From Pseudomonadota bacterium (lineage in GTDB: Bacteria; Pseudomonadota; Gammaproteobacteria; Burkholderiales; Gallionellaceae), in the NCBI GenBank assembly GCA_021782995.1, contig JAJXUI010000007.1:1-64000 (forward strand): a stretch of 64,000 bases of DNA, in the 5' to 3' direction. Positions 26,542 through 35,142 of the stretch are shown here, piece by piece. Position 1 is the stretch's first letter, and every line of letters begins with the position of its first letter. The notes beneath the pieces were generated by a model. That model did no database searches, was not told where the DNA came from, and saw only the letters and a list, made by a program, of their open reading frames with translations. The translations under genes were made by a program, and so were the position numbers.

Positions 26542-26758
26542 TCGCAGCTGTGGCCAGAGGGGGAAACCCCGCTTGATGTATCAAGGAGAAGGATGTACAA
26601 ATAATATATTATAATCAATAATATACGAATTTTCCGTGCGCTGCCTCCGGTCACCACGGCACAACCCCGAACAGCAAGATTCGGCTTGCTGATGATGTGC
26701 ATATCCCGCATGCTTTGCGCTTCAGGTGAATGAGATTGCCTGACTATGGAGTGTCAAC

Positions 26759-27593
26759 GTGTCCGATTACGAACGCATCGCAAATGCCATCGAGTTCATT
26801 ACCAGGCGGGTGCATAAGCAGCCATCCCTGGCAGAAATTGCGGCGCACCTGCATCTGAGCCCGTATCATTTCCAGCGCCTGTTCAGCCGCTGGGCAGGCG
26901 TTTCCCCCAAGCGCTATTTGCAGGTGTTGACAGTGGAGCGGGCTAAGCAATTGCTGGCCGAATCCAGGCCGCTGCTGGACGTGTCGGATGCGCTCGGGCT
27001 GAGCAGCAGTTCGCGCCTGTATGATCATTTCGTGCAGCTGGAAGCCGTTACGCCGGGCGCATATAAACAACAACAAAGGCTTGCAGATCGCTTACGCCGT
27101 GCACGACACGCCCTTTGGCACGGCCTTCATTGCGATCACGGCAAGAGGCATCTGCCGCCTGGCGTTTGTGGAGGATGAAGGAATTGCACTGCAGCTGGCG
27201 CAATTGCGGCAGGCGTGGCCTGATGCCGACATGCGGGAAAATCTCAAGGAAACACAGGCGATCATTGATAAAATGTTTGCCAGGCCAATGCCACATCGCC
27301 ATCCTGCGCCCATCTCACTTTATGTGACGGGCACCAATTTTCAGGTGAGCGTATGGAAGGCACTGCTGCAAATCGAGCCGGGTCGTGTGACGAGCTATGC
27401 AAATATCGCGCATGCCATTGGCCATCCGCATGCTGCGCGTGCGGTGGGGCTGGCGGCAGGCGCCAACCCGGTGGCTTTCCTGATTCCCTGTCACCGGGTG
27501 ATCCTGCAAAGTGGCAGGCTGGGAGGATATCGCTGGGGCGAGGTGCGCAAGCATGCGCTTCATGCCTGGGAATCAGCAAGGCAAGATAGGTAA
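26759..27593 (+). pseudogene. Ada-like AraC/methylguanine methyltransferase gene with a frameshift
   Basis: A GTG start after GGAG opens an AraC-type DNA-binding half (26759 to about 27070) with SLAEIAAHLHLSPYHFQRLF and SPKRYLQVLTVERAKQLL. At about 27065-27080, in the run AAACAACAACAAAGG, the coding frame moves by one base. The shifted frame continues as KGLQIAYAVHDTPFGTAF into a full Ogt domain with active site PCHRV and ends at 27593. Removing one base in the CAA run restores a single protein of about 277 residues, the length of the AraC-Ogt fusion without the N-terminal Ada zinc domain. This is a real mutation, a sequence error or two separate products; an ATG at 27021 could start the second half alone. 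Confidence 0.8.
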
Positions 27594-27680
27594 CTTGAGC
27601 AGCAATGAGAAGTCGCAAGCAAGGAATACTTACCGAACGAAAATTGTTTTCAGTGGGACTGACGCAGGGAGTGCATCATC

Positions 27681-28076
27681 ATGGGCAAGAAAATCAGCAC
27701 AGAGGACACACATGCAGCATCCGCAACAAGCCTGATCGATGCGCGCATTCAGGCACTGGCTGACTGGCGCGGCGAAACACTTGCGCAGGTACGCGCGCTG
27801 ATTCATGAAGCAGACCCGGAGGTGGTGGAGGAATGGAAGTGGAATGTGCCGGTGTGGTCGAATGGCGGCATCCTCTGCACCGGTGAGGCATACAAAAAGG
27901 CGGTCAAACTGACATTTGCCAGGGGCGCGTCATTAAAAGACCCCAAGCATCTTTTCAATTCCAGCCTGGAAGGCAACACCCGGCGGGCGATCGACATCCA
28001 TGAAGGCGAGCAGCTGAATGAAGCAGCATTCCAGGCGTTGATCAGGGAAGCGGTAAAGCGAAATCGCTTGAAGTAG
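27681..28076 (+). CDS. DUF1801 domain protein (YdhG-like)
   Basis: 131 residues. Characteristic segments are the helix ARIQALADWRGETLAQVRALI, then EEWKWNVPVWSNGGILC and AYKKAVKLTFARGASL, and the closing DIHEGEQLNEAAFQALIREA. DUF1801 is a small soluble family of unknown biochemical role. The ATG follows a GCAGGGAG-like site. It lies downstream of the broken Ada-like gene in the same direction. Confidence 0.8.
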   Translation: MGKKISTEDTHAASATSLIDARIQALADWRGETLAQVRALIHEADPEVVEEWKWNVPVWSNGGILCTGEAYKKAVKLTFARGASLKDPKHLFNSSLEGNTRRAIDIHEGEQLNEAAFQALIREAVKRNRLK

Positions 28077-28207
28077 GCAAGAGAATGAATAGTGCACTCT
28101 TCATGGCGAGACGGTTCAGCTCGCCGGTCAGCGTATCCCTGCACGCAATTTCAGCATACTCAAAGGAATTTGTCGGCAAATATGCAGAAGACGTCGGGTT
28201 TGCGGCT

Positions 28208-28804
28208 TCAGCCGGTGTAGTCGGCGCACTCGGGTCTTTTTGCGGTGACCGTCCTGAAATAGTCGCGCATCTTGCGGATGTCAGCTTCCATGTCATCGCC
28301 GAGATGGATGACTGGCCCGAATCTCGTGACACGCCTCGCATAATCCACCGCGATCAGTTGTACCGGAATATCTGCCATCCTGGCAATATGCCAAAAGCCG
28401 GTCTTCCAGGTGGGAACCGGCTTGCGTGTGCCTTCCGGAAAAATCGCCAGCACGAATTTTTCGCGATGGATGAATTCGTTTGCCATCTGGGTCACCATGT
28501 CGGTGCGCTGGCTGCGTTCTACTGGCACCGCACCAAAAAAACCGAGCAAGGACTTGATCGGCCCCCTGGTATATTTGCTGGCAATGAACCATGATGCATG
28601 CAAGCCAAGCGCCAGCAACAGCCCGAGATTGTTTGTGAAATCCCACCAGGAAGTGTGTGGTGCCATGACGCAGATGAATTTTGGCGATTGGCACAGTTCA
28701 CCTTCAGCGCGCCAGCGGCATAGCCGCATCATCTGACGTCCCAGCCATTTGCTGAAAGGGTTGCCGCGACGCGGCAACTGCTCGCCTAGTTTCGGAATAT
28801 GCAC
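28208..28804 (-). CDS. PlsC-type acyltransferase
   Basis: 198 residues, shorter than typical lysophosphatidate acyltransferases (about 240) but with both key motifs. Motif I is PHTSWWDF (H50 and D55 of HxxxxD) and motif III is FPEGTR. These enzymes transfer an acyl chain to a lysophospholipid at the inner membrane. KWLGRQMMRLCRW at the N-terminus may lie at the membrane surface. The substrate is not fixed by sequence. Convergent with the DUF1801 gene across 130 bases holding nothing notable. Confidence 0.85.
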   Translation of the reverse strand: MHIPKLGEQLPRRGNPFSKWLGRQMMRLCRWRAEGELCQSPKFICVMAPHTSWWDFTNNLGLLLALGLHASWFIASKYTRGPIKSLLGFFGAVPVERSQRTDMVTQMANEFIHREKFVLAIFPEGTRKPVPTWKTGFWHIARMADIPVQLIAVDYARRVTRFGPVIHLGDDMEADIRKMRDYFRTVTAKRPECADYTG

Positions 28805-29320
28805 TTAGTCTGCCCTTGATAAAGATACTGCTGGTATTCAATCATGCAGCCCGAGCCAGTCGGGATGAAATCAATACAGGGTTAATTGTACATTTTTGGA
28901 TGAAATGGGATCGAATCCTCAGGCAGACTGTTGCGAAACTGCGTTATGCCGAGTATTGCGAGCCCCTGTTCGGCCGTTCACAAAATCGGCAAGTCCTGCA
29001 AGATGACTGGCGATATGGATACGCGCAAGTTGGCTGCCGCCCGAAACCAACGTATCATGAGGATACGTCAGGAATTCAGTGTAATATTATGATTATATTC
29101 ACATATTTTAATCGAGCAAAATCTGGAATGGCAATGCAATCAGGGCAGGGATACGCAAGGATAATCAATGGCAATGATTGCTGCGCCGACGCAAGCAGGC
29201 ATGAAATTCATCCTCAGGGCAGCCTGCTGGGCCCGCACGTGATAAATGCCACGCTGCATGGGCATGAAAATGAGCTCGCAGAATTTGCTATCCTGACCCG
29301 ACGAATCACAGGAGTCATTT
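28805..29320. other. Gene-free stretch
   Basis: An open frame crosses it, but its residue mix is not protein-like and it runs into the next gene. AT-rich TGTAATATTATGATTATATT at about 29079-29098 may be promoter sequence. Nothing else is recognised. Confidence 0.5.
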
Positions 29321-29752
29321 ATGAAAGACACGCTGAAACCCGGCATACGTTATGAACATCGCTTTGTCGTGCCGCAAAACAAGACCGTGCCGGCGCTGTA
29401 TCCCGAAGCTGAAGAATTTCTGGTGATGCCGGAAGTGTTCGCCACCGGTTTCCTCGTGGGTTTCCTCGAGTGGGCCTGCATGAAAGCGGTCAATCCGCAC
29501 CTGGACTGGCCTGACGAGCAGACGGTCGGCACCCATATCAATGTCAGCCATGAGGCGGCGACGCCGCCGGGACTGGAAGTCACGGCGAAAGTCGAACTGT
29601 TGGCTGTGCAGAAGCGGCTGCTTGTCTTTTCCGTGGAGGCACATGACGGGGTGGATGTGATCTCGCGTGGCACGCACGAGCGATACATCATCGACAAGCA
29701 GAAGTTCGATGCAAAAGTCGGGGACAAGCTACAATCACGCCAGACCAAATAA
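29321..29752 (+). CDS. Hotdog-fold thioesterase (FlK-like)
   Basis: 143 residues, ATG after CAGGAGTCATTT. It resembles the fluoroacetyl-CoA thioesterase FlK group of hotdog proteins: the start LKPGIRYEHRFVVPQNKTVP, then EVFATGFLVGFLEWACM, then VGTHINVSHEAATPPG with the histidine expected at the active site. FlK-like proteins split small acyl-CoA esters, but most bacterial members are uncharacterised. A DUF2628-pilin gene follows 15 bases later in the same direction and may share the transcript. Confidence 0.75.
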   Translation: MKDTLKPGIRYEHRFVVPQNKTVPALYPEAEEFLVMPEVFATGFLVGFLEWACMKAVNPHLDWPDEQTVGTHINVSHEAATPPGLEVTAKVELLAVQKRLLVFSVEAHDGVDVISRGTHERYIIDKQKFDAKVGDKLQSRQTK

Positions 29753-29767
29753 TGGCAGGGAGAAAAA

Positions 29768-30610
29768 ATGGAAGCGGAAAAGCGGCAGGAATATTACAAG
29801 GCGATCATCGGGCCGAAAAACCAGGATTACTATCTGGAGCAGTTCATGCAGATTGATGACGCCGGCAAGCCGGTGATCAGCTGGCACTGGCCTGCCTTTT
29901 TAGTCACATTCTGGTGGTTGCTGTACCGCAAGATGTGGCTGCCTGCGCTGGGATATTTTTTCCTGCCCTATGCTTTCATGATCGCGCTGGGCATTGTGTC
30001 GGCGATCATGCCCAGCCTCGGCGGGTTCATCATGGGGATGGGATACATTGCCTATCTGGTGGCAATCTTTATCGTGGTGCCGTTGTATGCCAACTATCTC
30101 TACTATCACCATTGCCGGCGCAAGATTGCCGAGGTCAGCAAGGGCGGCAAGGATGAGCTCTATCAGCTGGGCGAGCTCACAGGCAAAGGCGGTACCAGCG
30201 GCATTGCGCTGATCATCATCGTGATTGTTTCGCTGGTCGCGGTGTTGGGCATCCTGGCGGCCATCGCCATACCGGCCTACTCGCAATATGTTACCCGTGC
30301 GCAGACAACTGTTGCCTATAAGGTGGGCAGCAATGCAGCGCAGAAGGTGGGAGATTTCTACGAGCAGCGCCATCAATTGCCGATCAGCCTTTCCGAGGCG
30401 GGTTATTCCGAGCCTATGCCAGCCGCAGTGCGCGAGATCACGATGAATCCGCGCAATGGCGTGATCTCCATCACGATGGATAAGGGCCAGGTCAGGGGCA
30501 TGTCTTTGCTGATGGTGCCATCCGAGGATGCGCAAAACAAGGTGAAATGGACCTGCGTCAGCGAGGAAATTCCGGCGGGAATGCTGCCGCAGCAGTGCCA
30601 GAAACGGTAA
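29768..30610 (+). CDS. DUF2628 membrane protein fused to a pilin-like domain
   Basis: 280 residues. The N-terminal half is DUF2628-like: WHWPAFLVTFWWLLYRKMW (about 40-58) and two or three helices to about residue 115. Then a charged stretch and a single helix, LIIIVIVSLVAVLGILAAIAI (about 145-165), lead into PAYSQYVTRAQ, which is the type IV pilin N-terminal pattern except that no prepilin cleavage Gly-Phe precedes it. The rest (about 175-280) looks like a pilin globular domain with two C-terminal cysteines (WTCVSEE and QQCQKR) that could form the usual disulphide loop. Such fusions are known in betaproteobacteria; a structural role at the membrane is inferred. Confidence 0.75.
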   Translation: MEAEKRQEYYKAIIGPKNQDYYLEQFMQIDDAGKPVISWHWPAFLVTFWWLLYRKMWLPALGYFFLPYAFMIALGIVSAIMPSLGGFIMGMGYIAYLVAIFIVVPLYANYLYYHHCRRKIAEVSKGGKDELYQLGELTGKGGTSGIALIIIVIVSLVAVLGILAAIAIPAYSQYVTRAQTTVAYKVGSNAAQKVGDFYEQRHQLPISLSEAGYSEPMPAAVREITMNPRNGVISITMDKGQVRGMSLLMVPSEDAQNKVKWTCVSEEIPAGMLPQQCQKR

Positions 30611-30778
30611 ATGAGTTTGCCTGGATAGCCGGCTGTCCGGTGATCGATCATGGGAGGAGATCTTCCATGCAAATCAAACTCTACGAGGCCTGGAACAAAA
30701 TTTTGCTGCCATCGTGTCACAGGTGGGCGGGCAGGGTGGCAGCAAGGTAACAACATGCATGAGGCAGGAGGGTTCAGC

Positions 30779-31210
30779 ATGAGCGGTACCAACAGCTGGT
30801 TTTACTGGGCGGCGCTATCCGCGGTGTTTGCAGCGCTGACGGCCATCTTTGCCAAGATCGGCATCCAGAACGTCAATTCGGATTTCGCCACACTGATCCG
30901 CACCTTTTTCATCATCATCGTACTGGGACTGTTTGTGTGGCTGACGGACAAATGGAGCAATCCGTTTGCGTTACCGACAAAAACCTGGATTTTCCTCGGG
31001 CTGTCTGCGCTCGCCACGGGCGCATCGTGGTTGTGCTATTTCCGCGCGCTACAGATCGGCGACGCTTCGCGCGTGGCACCGATCGACAAATTCAGCCTGG
31101 TGCTGGTCGCAATCTTTGCCGTGGCCTTTCTGGGCGAGCGCCCCAGCCTGTTGCAATGGCTGGGCATCGGGCTGGTGTCAGCGGGTGTGATGTTGTTGGC
31201 TTTGGTATGA
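30779..31210 (+). CDS. EamA family half transporter
   Basis: 143 residues from the ATG at 30779, chosen for the GGAGGG site seven bases before it; the frame extends upstream without similarity. Four to five helices in one EamA unit: WAALSAVFAALTAIFAKIGI at the start and GLSALATGASWLCYFRALQIG in the middle. The last helix is LGIGLVSAGVMLLAL. EamA proteins export small metabolites; single-unit forms work as dimers or heterodimers. No second half is adjacent. Confidence 0.8.
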   Translation: MSGTNSWFYWAALSAVFAALTAIFAKIGIQNVNSDFATLIRTFFIIIVLGLFVWLTDKWSNPFALPTKTWIFLGLSALATGASWLCYFRALQIGDASRVAPIDKFSLVLVAIFAVAFLGERPSLLQWLGIGLVSAGVMLLALV

Positions 31211-31318
31211 AATATATAACATAAACAAGGCATTATAAAATGCTGTGGGTTGCCATCAAGCCATAAAATGGCACAAGAAAGCCGGCACGATAGACCGGTA
31301 ACCACAAGGGAAGGCAGG

Positions 31319-32164
31319 ATGTTACAAATGCGGGCAATCGTGATTGGAGCATGGATATTTGCATTGCTATGCGTGGGCGTGGCACCTGCAGAAGAAATGA
31401 AACCACTGCAAATCGGCTTGTTGCCGATTAACAGCACGCGCAATCTGGTGAGCATTTATGACCCGTTACGGGAATACCTGGAGATGAGCCTCGGCCGTCC
31501 GGTGATCTTGCTGTCGTCTGCCGATTTCAGGTCATTCCAGGAAAGTACCATCAAGGGCGAGTTTGACCTGATCATGACCGCGGCGCATATGGGCAGGCTG
31601 GCTGAACTGGAGGCGGGTTACCTGCCGCTGGCGCGATATATATCGGAACAACACGCCCTGCTGGTGATGGCAAAGGATCGCCCGCTACCGCCGCAGGCAG
31701 ATTTGCGCGGCAAAGTCATCGCCGGTATCGAGCCAATGACCCTGACGATGGGCAGCGCAATGCGCTGGCTGCACAAGCAAGGGCTGCAGGAGGGCAGCAA
31801 TTTCACCCTGCTGACCACGCCTACGCCGCTCAGCGCAGCCTATGCCGTGAATAGCCATCAGGCCGACCTCGCCGTGCTGTCGACACAGGGCATGAAGCAA
31901 ATGCCGCCGGCGCTGCGCAACAATCTTGAGGTCTATCAGCAGATGGATGTCATTCCCAGCCTGATGTGGCTGGCAAACCCGCGCCTGAAAAACCAGGCGA
32001 TTCAGCTGAGAATGATCTTGCTGAAATTTACTTCGGAGCTGATACCGGGCAAGCGTTTCTATGACGCCACCGGTTATATCGGCATGCGGGAAATCAAACC
32101 GGGCGAAATGCGCGCAATGGATGCTGATGCCGAAGCGATGAAAAAGCTGCTGATGAAGCAATAG
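31319..32164 (+). CDS. PhnD-like periplasmic binding protein, copy 1
   Basis: 281 residues from the ATG at 31319, preceded by AAGGCAGG. A signal peptide (hydrophobic about 5-21, ending AEE) is followed by a PhnD/phosphonate-type binding protein: LQIGLLPINSTRNLV at the mature start, SSADFRSFQ, FDLIMTAAHMGRL, GKVIAGIEPMTLTM and a C-terminal DATGYIGMREIKPGE. PhnD proteins bind phosphonate or phosphite for an ABC importer, but no ATPase or permease gene is near. A close paralogue lies at 32951. Its ligand and partner are unknown; related binding proteins also act as sensory domains. Confidence 0.8.
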   Translation: MLQMRAIVIGAWIFALLCVGVAPAEEMKPLQIGLLPINSTRNLVSIYDPLREYLEMSLGRPVILLSSADFRSFQESTIKGEFDLIMTAAHMGRLAELEAGYLPLARYISEQHALLVMAKDRPLPPQADLRGKVIAGIEPMTLTMGSAMRWLHKQGLQEGSNFTLLTTPTPLSAAYAVNSHQADLAVLSTQGMKQMPPALRNNLEVYQQMDVIPSLMWLANPRLKNQAIQLRMILLKFTSELIPGKRFYDATGYIGMREIKPGEMRAMDADAEAMKKLLMKQ

Positions 32165-32206
32165 GCGGAACGCCTCAGCAATGGACAGCCTGCAACAGGA
32201 GTCGTG

Positions 32207-32770
32207 ATGAAGCAACCAGCAGAGACATGCGCCGCCGTCGCCATGCTGCGAGGCATCAATGTGGGCGGCCACAAGTTGCTGCCGATGGCCGAGCTGAAAC
32301 ATATATTGATGTCGCTGGGTGTGCAGGATGTGCAAACCTACATCCAGAGCGGCAATGCGGTATTCTGCTGCAGCACGAATAGATTGCCGGAAATCGGCAA
32401 AGGGCTGACTGAAGAAATCAGGCACCGGAAAGGCGATGAAATCCGTGTGCTGATATATCCGGCGGGCCAATACAATGACATTCTGGCCGCCAATCCGCTG
32501 GCAGATTTGAGCAATGACAGCACAAAACTGCACGCAGGTTTTCTGCTGGAGCAGGCAAACAAAGCCGATCATGCCGCACTTGCCAGGCTGAAACGTGACA
32601 GCGAACAGTTTTACCTGGGAGAGAAAGCCTTTTACCTGTATGCACCAGAAGGTATCGGCAAATCAAAGCTGGCCGCGGGTGCGGAAAAGGCGATCGGCGT
32701 GGCGATGACCATGCGCAACTGGAAAACGGCATGTACATTACGCGACATGCTCGCCAATATGCATGGCTGA
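32207..32770 (+). CDS. DUF1697 domain protein
   Basis: 187 residues. The ATG at 32207 is preferred over the GTG one codon earlier because AGGAG (32197-32201) is then five bases away. The DUF1697 signature is present: AMLRGINVGGHKLLPMAELK (about 13-32), then YIQSGNAVF and a C-terminal MTMRNWKTACTLRDM. The family is soluble and uncharacterised. It lies between the two PhnD-like genes. Confidence 0.8.
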   Translation: MKQPAETCAAVAMLRGINVGGHKLLPMAELKHILMSLGVQDVQTYIQSGNAVFCCSTNRLPEIGKGLTEEIRHRKGDEIRVLIYPAGQYNDILAANPLADLSNDSTKLHAGFLLEQANKADHAALARLKRDSEQFYLGEKAFYLYAPEGIGKSKLAAGAEKAIGVAMTMRNWKTACTLRDMLANMHG

Positions 32771-32800
32771 GAAAAAAACCTGCTTACCGGGCAATCTTGT

Positions 32801-32862
32801 TTATCGGGAAATAATGGTTATCGGGAAATAATGGTTATCGGGAAATAATGGTTATCGGGAAA
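32801..32862. repeat. 17-bp tandem repeat
   Basis: Three exact copies of TTATCGGGAAATAATGG and a partial fourth run end to end from 32801. There are no spacers, so it is not a CRISPR. It lies between DUF1697 and the second PhnD-like gene and may vary in copy number. Confidence 0.95.
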
Positions 32863-32950
32863 CCTTGACTGGAATGCGGGAGAGGATAGTGACAGACAAA
32901 CCCATCACCAGGCAGGCAATACATTGCGATATCGAAATGGAGAAAGCATC

Positions 32951-33793
32951 ATGCACCGGCATATCATGAAAACCTTGTGCATCATCCTTGTGTTGACAGT
33001 GGCAACGATTGCGCAGGCAGGCGAGGGAAAGCCATTGCGCATCGGAGTGTTGCCCATCAATACCACGCGCAACATGGTGAAACTGTACGAACCTGTCCGG
33101 GAATACCTGGAGGAATCGCTGCATCAACCCGTGGTCGTCGTGACTGCAGCAGATTTCAAAACCTTCCAGGCAGATGCCGAAGCAGGAGATTTTGACCTGA
33201 TCGTCACTGCAGCACATCTGGGGCGGCTGGCGGAGCTGGATGCACACTTTGTACCACTGGTACGATACAAGGCACTGCACCAGTCACTGCTGATTACATC
33301 AAAAGCTCACCCGCTGCACGCCTTGAAGGAAATCAAGGGGAATGTGGTTGCCGGCATTGACCCATTGACGATGGCAATGAGCGACGCCATGAGCTGGCTC
33401 AGGGAACAGGGCTTGCAGGCGGGCAGGGATTACACGCTACTGATTACACCAACACCCGTCAGCGCAGCTTATGCAGTCAGGAATCAGCAGGCCATCCTGG
33501 CGATTGGTTCGATACAGGGCATGAAACAGATGCCGGAAGAATTGCACAACGAATTGCAGGTATACCATGAGCTGGTGAAGATGCCGAGCCTGATGTGGAT
33601 GGCCCATCCTCGACTGAAAGACCGGGCTGAAGAAATTCGCCGGGTATTGTTGAACTTTACGCCCGACTCAGCAGAGGGCGCTCAGTTCTATGAAGCAACA
33701 GGCTATCAGGGCATGCGGGAAATCAGCAAGGAAGAAGAAAGGTTGGTGGATGGTGTAGCAAATGAGGCGCGTCGTCTGCTCAACAGAAAATGA
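32951..33793 (+). CDS. PhnD-like periplasmic binding protein, copy 2
   Basis: 280 residues from the ATG at 32951 after GGAGAAAGCATC. Signal peptide with core TLCIILVLTVATIAQA. The mature protein follows the first copy closely: LRIGVLPINTTRNMV, TAADFKTFQ, FDLIVTAAHLGRL, then GNVVAGIDPLTMAM, SLMWMAHPRL, and EATGYQGMREISKEE. Over the aligned N-terminal stretch I judge about half the residues identical. No ABC transporter genes are adjacent. It overlaps the next gene by four bases, so the VOC protein is likely co-translated. Confidence 0.8.
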   Translation: MHRHIMKTLCIILVLTVATIAQAGEGKPLRIGVLPINTTRNMVKLYEPVREYLEESLHQPVVVVTAADFKTFQADAEAGDFDLIVTAAHLGRLAELDAHFVPLVRYKALHQSLLITSKAHPLHALKEIKGNVVAGIDPLTMAMSDAMSWLREQGLQAGRDYTLLITPTPVSAAYAVRNQQAILAIGSIQGMKQMPEELHNELQVYHELVKMPSLMWMAHPRLKDRAEEIRRVLLNFTPDSAEGAQFYEATGYQGMREISKEEERLVDGVANEARRLLNRK

Positions 33794-34212
33794 AACCACG
33801 CATCACTTTGCTCACCCTGGCGGTTGACGACCTGGAAACGGCAGTACGCTTCTATCGGGATGGCATGGGACTGCCAACGGAAGGCATCATCGGCCGGGAA
33901 TTCGCAGATGGCGCAGTCGCATTTTTTGAACTGCAACCCCACATGAAACTGGCGCTGTTCCCGCGCACCAGCCTGGCCAAGGATGCCGGGCTGGTGCCAA
34001 ACAAAGCTGAATCATTACAGTGCAGCATCGGGCATAACGTCGCATCAAAAGCCGAAGTGGATGAAGTCATGGCGCAGGCAGCAAAAGCCGGGGCGACCAT
34101 CGTGAAGCAGGCGCAGGAAACTTTCTGGGGTGGCTATGCCGGATATTTCGTGGACCCGGATGGGCATCTGTGGGAAATCGCATGGAACCCGCATTGGGCG
34201 CTACTGGCATAG
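33790..34212 (+). CDS. VOC family protein (glyoxalase/dioxygenase fold)
   Basis: 140 residues, ATGA overlap with the preceding gene. VOC repeats are visible: an N-terminal LLTLAVDDLETAVRFYRDGMG and a C-terminal AGYFVDPDGHLWEIAWNP, the latter carrying the metal-ligand glutamate. The family includes glyoxalases, dioxygenases and resistance proteins; the exact reaction is unknown. A 6-bp hairpin CGCCCA/TGGGCG at 34230-34245 follows without a T tract. Confidence 0.85.
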   Translation: MKPRITLLTLAVDDLETAVRFYRDGMGLPTEGIIGREFADGAVAFFELQPHMKLALFPRTSLAKDAGLVPNKAESLQCSIGHNVASKAEVDEVMAQAAKAGATIVKQAQETFWGGYAGYFVDPDGHLWEIAWNPHWALLA

Positions 34213-35142
34213 TTGCTTGAATTCATGATCGCCCATTCTTGGGCGAGGAGCGAACATACGCAATCTGCCCGATGATGCGGCAAGCTCTACTTCTATGCGA
34301 AGGACAGGGAACTGGAAAGTCATTTACTGGCTGGCAGCCCGGATGCAAACAATGAAGGAAAAGACAGATCCCAGCGGGAGTTGCAAGCACATGCCGCAGA
34401 TCGGAACAAACATGTTCTTGTGCGGGTGCGGGTGCGGAGGCTGGAGCGAATATATGTATTTGAGTCAGCCGCCCTCAGTATGCCGGATAGAGGGATGTCT
34501 GGGCAGTTCAGTTCCCTTTTGCCATTAATCACCGATATTCATCAGCAAAAAAATGTTCAGCCAGGCAATGGTTGTGGACACGAACGGATTCGAAGCAATG
34601 TTGGCATTTCGACTGACAGACCAGAATTGCAGTTTGGCATTGTGACCCGATAACGTAAATGAAGTGTTAGCACGAGACGGCAACTCTCTGCCTTGAAACA
34701 AATCAACAGGTCATAAGTTATTTGGGATGCTGTTATTTGCTTCGGGCGGTTCCGGATATTGATCACATGTTTTGTTGCAGGCCAGGTAATCCTGAAAATC
34801 GCATTCCAATTAATATTTTGTGGTTTTCATGCTGAAATGAATTAGGTCGAATGGCATATTGAGCTACAGGAATATCTTGCCTATTCTTCGAAATATGCCT
34901 CATTACGACAAATCATGACTTGCCAGTAATTGGATGATGATTGTTCGCTTGGCTAAAGCATTATTGTCTGTCGCCAGCGGATATGGAAATGCCTGAAAAT
35001 CTGGACAGAAATAACGAAATGTCCAGGCACGTTTAGATAGAGAAGCATGCTCATATCCATTAATTTTCATGGATTCCAGACAATTCGGGTCCGGAATTTT
35101 TTTTAAAATCAGTGTTATCCAATTAACAGTGGGGAATCAATC
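34213..35142. other. Long gene-free leader of the accessory island
   Basis: Apart from the hairpin at 34230-34245 I see no supported gene. Short open frames (for example 34381-34653) are Arg/Cys-rich and have no ribosome-binding site. AT content rises from about 34680 on, and the segment leads into the large unknown gene. It may hold the promoter of that operon. Confidence 0.5.

Noticed and set aside
28816-29355. 179-codon plus-strand frame before the thioesterase
   Set aside because: No domain, odd residue mix, and it overlaps the start of the well-supported thioesterase gene.
34381-34653. Arg/Cys-rich open frame in the long gap
   Set aside because: No ribosome-binding site and no protein-like pattern.
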